Shown here piece after piece: positions 36,394 to 47,501 of a stretch of 64,000 bases of DNA; position 1 is the stretch's first letter, and each line of letters begins with the position of its first letter. This DNA comes from Loripinus fragilis. Its lineage: Eukaryota; Mollusca; Bivalvia; Lucinida; Lucinidae. Made by a program: the position numbers and the translations under genes. The stretch covers positions 69,423,753 through 69,487,752 of the forward strand of contig OZ026525.1 in the NCBI GenBank assembly GCA_964019695.1, read 5' to 3'. The notes beneath the pieces are model-generated. The model was not told the origin of the DNA. It was given only the letters and a program-made list of their open reading frames with translations, and ran no database searches.

Positions 36394-39300
36394 TCACGTC
36401 TTTTTGGGTAAAGAGGCAGAATACCATTTTTTGTCTTCAAGTTTTTGGTTTTCTGGTAAGCGTTTTCTTAAACTTTGGTCGTATCTCATGGCTTCCTCTC
36501 TAACTTTTCTGGCTTGATGGATTCTTTCTTCATCATGTTTCTAAAAAAAAACAAACAAACTAGTCTGAGACCATTTGGGCCATATTGCGAGAAAATCTGT
36601 CTTTGGGGTTTGCGAACAACAAAGGCGTAGACCAGCCTGCGCATACGCGCAGTCTGATCAGCGCCTTTGTTATTCATCTTTTGGAATCATATCCAAAATT
36701 GCTGCAAGCGAAATTTCAACTTTCTAGCTAGTCTGTGTAGCTGAGCAGGCTTGTTTGAATCTCACTTTTTTGGACACCCTGAATACAGGTTTTCTCGCAT
36801 CGTGGCCCATTTATATTGATCATGCAAACAACTAAATAAACTGTTTGGAAATCATCATATTAATGCTTGTCTGAATATGTTGTGGAATTCTCTTTTTTCT
36901 ATTAGCATTGAAATTACAGTAAAACCTGTGTAAAACAGCAACTCTCAAAAAGACCAAAAATTGGTTTTCAATAACAATAATCCCTTAATACAGGTCAAAG
37001 TATTGCAAAATGCTCCAAGAGGAGCATTCTGTATCCAGTTGGCGTTGGCGTCTGCTTTTTCGTTTCTGTGCATTATCTTCTGAACCGGGGAGTGCAGTGG
37101 CAGAGTGCTTGACTCGAGACCGAGGGGCCGCCAGTTTGAGCCTCACCAGCGTCACTGCCTTGTGGTCCTTGAGCAAGACACATTTATCCTAGCTTAGTAC
37201 TGGTTCAACCCAGGAAGACTCGCCCCTATATAACTGAAAGATTGTTGATGGGACGTAAAGAAACAAGTCAAATCAAACATCTGGAAAAACAGATCCCTCA
37301 GAAATAGAGAGAACCTACAAAATTAGAAAGCAGTAGACTCGGTTTTATTGGAAGTCATCTTAAAAATGCTTGTCTGAATGTTGGGAATTCTCTGAATTTC
37401 GTAAGCATTTAAATTTTTAATGATTTTTCCCCTGTCTTTTATACGTGGAACCAAAAATAAGGGAATCTTTGTATTTCTCCAAGAACTTGGTGTTGCATTT
37501 CAGGAGGAATGGCAGCAGATTCCCAGAGCAGCGAGACTCCGTATCGTCTCCAGTATGTCCCACAGGTGTCGTGCATATGTTGCTACATGTGTCAATCACA
37601 CCCCATATTTACTTGTCCTCCATATCAATTATGTATTTTAGGTTAATAAAATATGAAATACAAAGGTTCCCTTATTTTTGGTTCTGCATATATATTCAAT
37701 GGCACTTCTATAAGATATATAATATGCATGTATTGATTTTTTAACCCTTATCCAGCCCTGAATGGTTGTCTCTTTATGTCTGCTGCATATCATCCTCATA
37801 ACCCAGGAGTGACCCATTCCGTATTCATCTGTGAGGAATGCAGTGGGTACCGAATGGGTCAAGCTTGGGTTATGAATGCAGTGGATACGGAATGGGTCAC
37901 AACTGGGTTATGAATGCAGTGGGTTTGGAATGGATCACGCCTGGGTTATGAATGCAGTGGGTATGGAATGGGTCATGCCTGGGTTATGAATGCAGTGGGT
38001 AGGAAATGGGTCTAGCTTGGGTTATGAATGCAGTGGATACGGAATGGGTCACAACTGGGTCATGAATGCAGTGGGTAGGGAATGGGTCACGGCTGGGTTA
38101 TGAATGCAGTGGGTAGGGAATGGGTCACGGCTGGGTTATGAATGCAGTGGGTAGGGAATGGGTCACGGCTGGGTTATGAATGCAGTGGGTAGGGAATGGG
38201 TTACAGAGGATGGCTGCATATATACAAATGCACTTCAGATTACTTTCATCCTTGAAGCAAATATGAACCCTGACCAGACTGCTTCTAATGGATCAGTCTA
38301 ATCCTGTTTCATATTGCTTGCAATATAGGCTACCAAAGTTGACATACAAGAAAGCAGACATATATAGAGGCCCTGGAAGGGGGGTCCCAGTATCCCATAA
38401 TAGCCCTTTGATTATTTTGAAAAATATCCCATATCCCTAAAAGAAATAGGGCAAATATCCCCAAAATTCAGAAAGCATTGTATCCCTAAAATTGATCCAA
38501 CTTTAAATATTCACAAAAATATCCTGCATCCCTTTAAATTTTTGGCCAATATCCCTGTATCCCTAAAAACCCTTCAAGGGCCTCTGTTGTGAATGGCAGG
38601 ACAATGTAAAATATGATAATTCGATTTTCCAGTATTCAACTTTACTTTAACAAATATTAGAAAGGGAGCACAGTGGCTCAGTTATTAGAGGGTTCGACCG
38701 GGATTCGAAGGATTTCTAGTTGAAGGCTCACTGGAGTCACTGTTTTATGTACTTGAGCAAGACACCCTATCTGCTGCTTAGTACTGGTTCAACGCAGGAA
38801 GACAGGAAATCATCCCGACATGACCGAAAAATTGATTGTTGACTGGGACTTAAAGCATCAAAACGAACAAAATTAAAAAGGATTTCTTGTTCTTATTAGT
38901 AACACCCAATCATCAGAAATCTCGAGGACATGCTATCAGAGTCAAACGGTTTAGATCCAGATCAGGATCAACGTTCTGTCGATCCTGATCCGGGTCCAAA
39001 CTATTTGCAAAAAAGCTAGTATGATCAGGAAATACCAAATCACAAACTGCAGACAACAATAGCGAAACACCAGGAAGACAAACAAAGCAAAGCAACCAGC
39101 TCTCTCTTCCCAATCGAGGTGATTGCAAAACTAGCATGGACACAAAGTAATGCACAACAAAACACAGAACAATTACAGAATCCCACAATGGGAGTAACAA
39201 TCAACAACGAATCAGCAACAACAGAACCACCGCCCTAGAACGGACAGCAGCCAAAGACTTTCGATGATGAACAAATTCATTAGTATACTAAGGGCTTAAC

Positions 39301-40160
39301 CCTTAAAGCGCCAAGAAAAAATGCATCTGAAAATGTCGTCTGCTGAAATCGTCTGCTGCAAATAATTGCCTAACATTACTGACAAATTAAGTATAGAAGC
39401 GAACAGCATAGACCCAGAACAGACTGCTCCTATAGGAGCAGTCTGATCTGGGTCCACACTGTTTGTCATAGAGGCTTCTTAAGCACTTCATCAGACGAGA
39501 AAAGCAGACGATTTGGCAGCGCCAAGAAAAATGCTTTTGAAAATGTCTGCTGAAATCGTCTGCTGCACAAAATAATTGCCTAACATTACTGACAAATTAA
39601 GTATAGAAGCAAACAGCGTAGACCCAGAACAAACTGCTCCTATAGGAGCAGTCTGATCTGGGTCTACACTGTTTGTCATAGTGGCTTCTGAAACATTTCA
39701 GCAGACGAGAAAAGCAGACGATTTGGCAGGGCCAAGAAAAATGCTTCTGAAAATGTCTGCTGAAATCGTCTGCTGCAAATAATTGCCTAACATTACTGAC
39801 AAATTAAGTATAGAAGCAAACAGCCTAGGCCCAGAACAGACTGCTCCTATAGGAGCAGTCTGATCTGGGTCTACACTGTTTGTCATAGAGGCTTCTTAAG
39901 CATTTCAGCAGACGAGGAAAGCAGACGACTTTTGCCCTTACTTTCTTTCTCTCCTCTGCCATTCTTTGCTTTTCCATCAAATCTTCACTGGATAATTTTT
40001 TAGACTGGCTGTATTCTTGAAGGCGTTTTGGAATGATATTTTTCTTGGGTGCTGCACCGCTGGATGAAAAATCAATGAAAAAGCCAGTTCCTTTCTGTGA
40101 GTCAGCTACACTAGCTCTGTGACTACCTCTAAGCACTTCTTTTGGCCTGCTCATTTTGGG
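36394..40160 (-). CDS. Putative small charged helical protein, two coding exons, stathmin-like resemblance
   Basis: Function not established. Minus strand: exon 1 is 40160-39942 with an acceptor (ttttttgcag) in front of cccaaaATG, ATG at 40154, and a donor AAA|GTAAGG at 39942/39941. Exon 2 is 36540-36394 with acceptor tttttttttag and stop TGA at 36396-36394. Both are in phase 0, giving 71 + 48 = 119 residues. Exon 1 reads MSRPKEVLRGSHRASVADSQ, then GTGFFIDF, a proline/lysine stretch and SSEDLMEKQRMAEERKK; exon 2 continues KHDEERIHQARKVREEAMRY as a charged helix. The order (short beta-like motif, PKK-type linker, AEERKK helix with a splice point at that place) is reminiscent of stathmin, a tubulin-binding protein, but identity is low and no name is claimed. 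An untranslated upstream exon is implied. MITEs crowd both exons, and a further exon cannot be excluded. Confidence 0.5.
36917..37030. mobile_element. Truncated MITE, cagtaaaacc family
   Basis: The left half is intact up to gaggagcattctg, then the sequence changes. A SINE follows at 37087. Confidence 0.65.
37087..37279 (+). mobile_element. tRNA-derived SINE
   Basis: Same family: gcagtggcagagtgcttgac head, gtttgagcctcacc B box, cttagtactggttcaaccca body and a caaatcaaac-type tail. Confidence 0.82.
37794..38206 (+). repeat. 38-bp minisatellite, ten copies, with one inverted unit at its edge
   Basis: Unit tgggttatgaatgcagtggg plus tagggaatgggtcacggc. Ten direct copies from about 37833, the last four nearly identical. 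The preceding 40 bases (cataacccaggagtgaccca...) are an inverted copy of one unit. Confidence 0.9.
38371..38586. mobile_element. Short inverted-repeat element
   Basis: Ends gaggccctggaaggggg and cccttcaagggcctc are inverted. The interior has repeated tatccc words. Its location is an intron of the minus-strand gene model. Confidence 0.55.
38663..38870 (+). mobile_element. tRNA-derived SINE, diverged
   Basis: Head gagcacagtggctcagttat, body cttagtactggttcaacgca, and the variant tail gttgactgggacttaaagca. This tail type is shared with 40733-40830 and with the interrupted copy at 25260-25335. Confidence 0.78.
39296..39933. mobile_element. Trimer of the piggyBac-like MITE, right end missing
   Basis: Starts TTAAcccttaaagcgccaag. 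Three head-to-tail units of about 210 bp follow, each with gactgctcctataggagcag (39420, 39637 and 39840) and gacgagaaaagcagacga. The third stops at gcagacgacttttg, eight bases from the donor of the minus-strand exon, without its terminal inverted repeat. Confidence 0.85.
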
Positions 40161-40909
40161 CTGCAAAAAAGACATTGAATATGCATGAATATACTCAGCG
40201 TTAAAGGGGACAGCAACCCTAATGATAAGTATGTTTGATCAGAAATAGCTCTATGAACCATGAATTTTGATACAAGTATCATCAAAATCGGTTAAAAATG
40301 GGCAAGTTATGGGCATTTAAAGCATTCAATATGGCCAACATTTAGCCACCATTTTGAATAATTAGTTTTCAGAATTTTTTCAACCGCTTAATTTTTAGTT
40401 ATCACTACTATCACATCATCTGTGTTTCAGCAGATATGCAGCTTTATACATAAGGAAAATGTTTCATTAAAGATAAATGCAAATAATCTATTGGTTTGTC
40501 TTTTATTTTGATTACGCATAATTAATTAGGCTGAGTGACGTCACTAACCCTACAATATGGCCGCTTCCATTACAGTCCATTTGCAAATATTCAAACGCCC
40601 ACAACTTCCACATTTTTCGACCGATTTAGTTCAAAATGGTATCAAAAGTCATGGTTTATTAAGGTCTTTCATATAAAACATAGTAATCATCAGGGTTGCC
40701 GTCCCCTTTAATGATTAAAGCATATTATATTTTATCCGCTGCTTAGTACTGTATCAACCCAGGAAGACAGGAAATCATCCCAACATGACTGATAAATTGT
40801 TGAATGGGGTGTTAACCATCAAATCAAACAAAGCTATATTATATTTGGTGCTATATTAATTTTCTCATTTTGCAAGCTACACTGTACACAACTAACTTTT
40901 CCGAATGTA

Positions 40910-41711
40910 GGACAAAACATCCCGGGACAAAACATTCCATGCCATTTTTTCCCCGGACAAAACATCCCATGCAGTTTTTGTCACCCCGGACAAAACATCC
41001 CATGCAGTTTTTGTCACCCCGAACAAAACATCCCATGCCATTTTTGCCGCCCCGGACAAAACATCCCATGCTACTTCTGCCACCCCGGACAAAACATCCC
41101 ACACTCTGTTTAAAGCCTATGAAAGTGCATAAAACATCCCATTTAGTTAATTGTCACTATTATTATTGATATTCTTAATGTACCATACCTATTGAAATGA
41201 TTTGAGATCAAAGGTAGATAGATAATTAGACTAATTAGACATATGTTTCTCATTTATAATAGTTTGTTTGACCCAAACTGTAAATGATTTCTTTTAAGAT
41301 GTAATTGGCTTCTTAACACACAAATTTAGTTGTTTGTCACAAGAAGATATAATTATCTTTAATTAAATTCTATTTACATTGTGAAACTGCCTTTCAATCA
41401 ATCTAAGATCTAGTTTATATCATTTGGACAGTCATACTAGGGCATTCACTGCTAGTACATGTCATAGTAGATGAAGGGTCACAAATGAGACTTACCCTGA
41501 AGAAGCAGTCTGAGTACGGGGTGTTTTGTCCGGGGTGGCAAAAATGGCATGGGATGTTATGTCCGGGATGACAAAAATGGCATGGGATGTTATGTCCGGG
41601 GTGACAAAAACAGCGTGGGATGTTTTGTCCAGGGTGGCAAATCTTTGTGGAATGTTTTGTCCGGGATGTAAAAAAATGGCATGGGATGTTTTGTCCCGGG
41701 ATGTTTTGTCC
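40910..41711. mobile_element. Foldback element with minisatellite arms
   Basis: The left arm (40910-41105) is a tandem array of about 33 bp (cggacaaaacatcccatgca plus gtttttgtcaccc). The right arm (41515-41711) is the same array inverted. The outermost 35 bases of both arms match almost perfectly (ggacaaaacatcccgggac and complement). The single-copy loop is about 410 bp. The repeated MGCFVRG-type ORFs here are translation of the repeat, not genes. Confidence 0.85.
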
Positions 41712-42204
41712 GGCTCCCACTTAATTGTCGACCTTCAGTAAAGGCCAATGTCAACCTAGAATAATCTTTTTTTTTTTCAAATGTGACCAAAGTTCCTAAG
41801 GCTGTATGTCAACCAGCCCAGTAGTTTCAAGCAGATTTTTGTATGCCAATATGGATGTTTTCTGCTTTACATGTTTGATTGAGCCTTCTACTTTCAAACT
41901 TAAAGTGTGGAAACAGAAAAACGTTGAGCTCATTCGAGCTTTCCCAGGCCACCTACTCATCAAAAAATAAAATTTTATTACATTTGTAGATAGCTGAAAA
42001 TTAGTGGTGGTTAGAAATTAAGAAAAACACAGTATAATGTAATTAGGCGTTGTTAGTTCGTTCTGCAAAACCTTTAAACCAAATCTGCTGAACCACTGGT
42101 CCAAAATTAAAACTGGAAGGGGGGGGGGGGCAATGAATGGCAGACCCATAGTAAATATCCAGTTACATTAATATAAATATCGCATACTATGACATTTTTC
42201 TTTT

Positions 42205-43330
42205 ACCTTGAACTTTGTCTCCAAGGTCAAATTGGGAAATCTACAACATTTGTTGTCATCTACAAACCATATACAATCATTGTCTCAAATATGAATGACA
42301 TATCTGCTATAAATGTAGGTGTTACAAGCCATATAGACAGATTTTAAGTATATTGTCCTTGACCTTGGAATTAAAGGTCATATCAGCAGTCCAAAGCCAT
42401 TGATGACATCTACACACTGTAGGCTATCTGTGCAAAATTTAAACCATGTTATACATCAAAACTTGTAAGAGATAATCACTGAACAAACCATACAACCAGA
42501 TATAATTATTTTGACCTTGACCTTTGACTACGCCATACCTGGAACACAAATATGTACTTATCATATACACACCTTAGGCAAACATTGTGTCAAATATGAA
42601 TATCCTCCATCCTAAAAATGAAGAGGAGATGGCATTTGAAGCCAAACCGACTTATTTTTATATATATTTGACCTTGACCTTTGACACAATGTTATATTGG
42701 CAATCACTGTACAACACAGAAAGCAGCTCAGTCAAAAATACATAAGTTTGTGGTATGAGCCATAAAACAGAATCTAAATATACACTATTTGACCTTTGAA
42801 ACCAAGGTCATAGCAATGACCTGTAGCCTTCGTTGTAATCTACTCATCATATTAAACAATAAAAGTACTCAACAAATATGAACACGCTCTGTCAAAAATG
42901 AAAGAGGAGTTGCTATAAAGCTTTTAAACTGATTTTTAAGTACATGTATATTTGACCTTGAACGTTGACTCCAACGTCATACTGGTGATCAGAAATCCAT
43001 GTTGAAATCTACACACCATAGGCAATTAATGTTCCAAATATGAACACCCTCGGTTAGAAAATAAAATAGTTCAGGTTACAAGCTGATTATGACCTTGACC
43101 TTTGACTCCAAGGTCATATTGGTGATTTGAAACCCAACTTGTCATCAACACGCCATAGGCAATTGTTGTACCAAATATGAAAACACCATTGGCCAAAAAT
43201 GAAATGAGTTCGCGTTGTGGGCCTTAATATAGATTTAAGTATATATGACATTGACCTACGATTCCAATTTCATATTGGAGATTTGTAACCTTCTTTGTAA
43301 TCTACACATCATAAGCAATCATTCTGCTAA
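42205..43330 (+). repeat. Tandem array of about 150 bp rich in TGACCT hexamers
   Basis: Eight diverged units, each with a core like ttgaccttgacctttgactc and often caaggtcat, at about 42210, 42357, 42512, 42666, 42788, 42951, 43088 and 43245. The rest of the unit has acacaccataggcaat and ccaaatatgaacaccctc. The direct TGACCT repeats look like nuclear-receptor half-sites (AGGTCA reversed), but this may be only the nature of the repeat. Confidence 0.85.
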
Positions 43331-43431
43331 ATATTAACACCCTCCACTTAATATCACAGCCATTCTCAAGGCAGTGGCATAAACATGTCTCTTCTGCAAA
43401 GTGCATGCATTTCTATCATACTGTTTTAGCA

Positions 43432-43872
43432 CAGAGTTACCACACACTGGTAAATGTATACGTCGATTTGCTGGTATTTACGCGTATTGCCGGTACTTCA
43501 TATACCGGAAGTGGTAGATATTGGTGTTAATACTGTATAGAAAAACATGCCATATGCCTAAAGGACTATAGAATTAGATCATTTTTAAGTATTCGGCATG
43601 CACATGGCGATTTATGTAAGCATTTAGGAATAGATTCGAGTACCGATCATTCAGATCGGTACTCGAATCTATTACTAAATGCTTACATAAATCACCATGC
43701 ACATACTGAATACTTAAAATGATTGAAGTCTATAGTCCTTTTGGCATATGGCATGTTTTTCTATATAGTATTAACACCAATATCTACCACTTCCGGTCTA
43801 TGAAGTACCGGCAATACGCGTAAATACCATCAAATCGACGTATACATTTATTAGTGTGTACCAAGAGCTGTT
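43432..43872. mobile_element. 440-bp near-perfect palindrome (foldback MITE)
   Basis: Arms of about 215 bp meet at about 43652 (gaatagattcgagtaccgat against atcggtactcgaatctatta). The outer ends are taccacacactggtaaatgt and acatttattagtgtgtacca. A few mismatches and small gaps between the arms. Confidence 0.9.
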
Positions 43873-43971
43873 TAATATGACTGTCCCATTTCTTTAATTA
43901 GCCTAGTTATGAAGTTATTTGGAGTTCTAAGTCAGAGCAAAAGTAAGTTTTAGATTTCAGAAGTCGACATA

Positions 43972-45031
43972 CACTGAACCGAAGTTCTAAGTAGCCACTT
44001 TTCAATTTCTTTTTTTCTGACTGAGCCCTAGTGATATTAAAATGATTTTTTTTGCCCAAGTATGTGTATCGTTATGGACTAAGTTTAAGCGGTGTTTTGG
44101 AAGAGTTTTCTCTCACTTCACGATTTTTGGGTTCAAAAATGCAAAAATCAACTTTTTGAAGAAAAAAAAGTGTTTTGAGTGCAGTTTTTATCGAATTCAA
44201 GTACAGGTGATTGCAAACCTGCCTTGTCGACTTGAAAAAAAACACCAAACATTTGACATTTATCTTATGACAGATTTTTATGAATTTTTAAAATTGATAA
44301 TTTTCCGATTTTTCCGAAATTTTCGAAATTCATTAGCTGCACATACTAAAATCATTGTATGTGTTTTATCTTATGTTAATACGTTTGATAAAACACCATG
44401 CAACTTGATGAGCCCATTTTCTAACTGTATTTTTTTTTTACTAATTTGGTATCCACTTCCGATTTTAACGTGAAACTTTAAGGGTCATTTAAATGGCATT
44501 TGTTAAAGATTTATTTAAATTTTTAGGCAGAACAGTGACGCCAATTCATAATAAAGAACCCCTGAAAATTGCACTGCTGTACCGCAGATAATAAAGCGTA
44601 CAGAGCAGTGCAAAGTGAGTATGCAAAATGCATGGTTAAGCTAGAATCATTTGATTAAGTTGTTGACTGTGGCTGTCTTCATGTTAACGTAGAAGAAAAA
44701 CGGAGTGTTCAATTGTCAAAAAAACCTTTTGATTCTGCTCATCTTATATCACAGCTGTTATAAACATCTTCAAACTAATTATAGTATAAACGGATAACGT
44801 ATCTGATGAATAGTTTATATCACACTAAAAGGTGTGACCTTTTGAAAAGAGGGTACCTTTACTCAGACCTCGTCTGTGCACGATCTACCATTCATTTTGG
44901 AATGACATAATTTGCAGAGTCTCGACAAAGCCTTGGACCTTTTCATAGAATTTCAATTTTGTGAGAGCGATTTTTCCGTTTTGAACGGGAACAAAAATTG
45001 TATGGTTGCTACTTATAACTTCGGTTCAGTG
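43972..45031. mobile_element. 1.06-kb TIR element with TA duplication
   Basis: Left cactgaaccgaagttctaag, right cttataacttcggttcagtg, flanked by TA. It contains the longest ORF of this part of the window (44042-44473, 143 codons), which is low-complexity and Phe/Lys-rich without domain motifs, so no transposase is claimed. Confidence 0.75.
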
Positions 45032-46940
45032 TATACGTAACCATAAAATATATTGTAACTTGTATCTGCAAAATGAAAATTCCATTCCTTGGGCTGAAAT
45101 AACAGATGTCCCAAAACTTGCTGAGAACTATGTTACCATCTCTACTACATCAGTATCACAACATATATGTTCAAAGTAACACAACCAATAGGGCGAGGTA
45201 AACATGTTTCATTAGTGTACCAAATACAGTGTTTGAATATATTTATCTCTTTGAACAATATGCTTGCAATCTGGACAACAGAGAATTCATGACAATACAT
45301 GAATTGCATTTTATTTACCTGTATGTTTTCTATCTTAAAATGAGATTCACGGACATACTAACAATATACTTCATTGTGTTTAAAAAAAAGTGAGTATGAT
45401 CAGGAAATACCACAATCACAAACTGCAGACGTGGCATCGCGAGGAAGAGCCTTAACTTGGGATGCCACTAAAATTCAGGTTTATATCGTTTAGAAAATCA
45501 AACTTACTTTCCTTTAATAATGTGAATTTTACGTTAATATAATTTTACTTAACGCTGAAGAACAGTCTAAGGGCATGTAATATCTGTTGATATAATTGTT
45601 TTCTAATCAAAAGCACATCAGTTTCAGTAAATGAGTATCCAAGCACACCGCATGGAAGTTGCCATTTCGTAGTAACAAGGACATAAAAGATACCAATAGG
45701 TATATCAACTATCCCTATCCTGCTACTTGTAAAGAAACTCATTGTTAAAACAATATACCAGAAATGATACAATTGAAAGCTCAGTTAGGCTTATCTGTAG
45801 CTGGACCCATCGTGGTTGTTCAACTTGAGTTTTTCTTTAGCACTGACTATCTGTGAGTCGTGAGCCCTTTTCTTTGTTTCATCATAGTGTGTTAATTTGA
45901 TTATGATGATACATTGCTATAGTTAAAAGGCTTCCATGCGAGCTGAACATTTCTTGTACTTCAACAACAGAAGAATCTAGGCGAAGATTTAGTAACAGTT
46001 AAATGCATTTAAGCCCCCCGGTGGTTTAGGCTGCTGTCCTTTCTAATTCATTTAATTTGGCTATATTCCATTTCATAGTAAACCGGCCAAAATTCAAGAT
46101 TCTGTATAACTAGGAAAAATATCAAAATCATAAAGCAAGCAAGTTCAGAGTTTTGATTGTCAAACGAAATGCTAATGCTCCCCCTCCCCTGTTTTCGTTT
46201 TAATTTGTCAAGGTTTCGTTGGACCTTAGAACTGTATACCGATTTCTGATAGTCATGTGTGTTTGCTAAAAAGGCATGTGCATTAATATCCGTTAACCGT
46301 TCCTTGGCTCCAGTGAGAAGGAGTATAAATTAACTAGGCTAGGCAAATCTAAAAGTGTTGCCCTATAATCTGAATGATATCCACATAGGCCAAATGATCG
46401 AACAGTACATTTACATGCATACATATCTACAGGGTATGGCAGTCTGTGTATTGCGGTGCTTATGGTGTTTCAATGGACACAGATTACAGAAATACACACA
46501 TTTCTCATACTGACGTGGTAGACTCGATGGAACTTACTAGAGCATGACGTTACAACTACCGCAATGGCGAAGGAGCTACCGCGCGTGGAAATTTTGGCAT
46601 TATTCCTTCATAGTACATGAACGAATTGATTTTTTACATCTGAGGGATTAATAAGGGCCGTTATGCACATAAAGGCTCTCTTTCTGAGCTAAATCTGGCA
46701 AAACATCTTCATAATTTCTTCGTATTGACACAAGACTGAATAAATCCCGTTCTGGGTTCGATTTTGTTACGATGTTCATCTCAAAGCAAAGTTTTTTTCA
46801 ACTTTGTGTTTGACCTCTTTGGAAACTCGTCGTTTTAACGCATGTCTAGTATACGGGCTAAAATCGCACAATAGATCTTAACTTCAAGCACTGGCTTCAA
46901 GCACAAACAAAGGGATGAAAACAGACATAGGACAAATAAT
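45032..46940. other. Gene-free stretch
   Basis: AT-rich sequence without convincing exons. It contains a fragment (gtatgatcaggaaataccac at 45397) shared with 39018 and 2298, a dispersed repeat of unknown type. A weak palindrome lies around 46550. Confidence 0.5.
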
Positions 46941-46944
46941 ATAT

Positions 46945-47322
46945 AGGGCATAGGGCCTCCAGGGGGGTACTCTGAAATTTTCATACATACGTAGGCTCGG
47001 GTCATTTTTTTGTTATAAATTTTGAATTTTCATTATTTCTTTTTTTTTCAGAAAAATGAATATTCTTTTGGGTATGGAGATTTTGTGGATATTTTTGTTG
47101 GGGGTCATCACTAAATCGGACTATATTAGGGGTAATTGCTATGCATTTTAGGGTCTTTTCTTAAGGTCAAGCTACAGAATGGGGGTATTTTTTTGGTTGC
47201 TAAAAATTCAAATATTTTTGGGGGTACTTGAAATTCCTGATATTTTTTGGGGGTGAACGGTAGATGCTGGGTCCGAGCCTACGGTGAGAGTACCCCCCCC
47301 CCCCCCCCCCCCCATGGGCTAG
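46945..47322. mobile_element. Inverted-repeat element containing a 21-base C run
   Basis: Left ccaggggggtactctgaaat ... gtaggctcgg; right gggtccgagcctacggtgag, then a homopolymer of 21 C (47293-47313). The interior has repeated tttttgggggt words. Confidence 0.65.
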
Positions 47323-47501
47323 GGCCAAACTTGATGCGTTAGCATACATATGTGTGCATCTGTAAATTAAATGTAAACATACTGTTTTATGAGATAGCCT
47401 AATCTTATTCCCTTTTGTGAGTAGAGACCGTTGGCGCCAAACTGGTGACTGATTCCACCACTATATATAAATTCTGAATGACTAGGCTATATGCTATGAT
47501 A

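Noticed and set aside
40851..41790. MGCFVRG-type repeat proteins
   Set aside because: They arise from a 33-bp minisatellite in foldback arms and appear on both strands; no start context or conservation.
44042..44473. 143-codon plus-strand ORF
   Set aside because: Low-complexity Phe/Lys/Ile composition in AT-rich sequence, lying inside a TA-flanked inverted-repeat element; no motif recognised.
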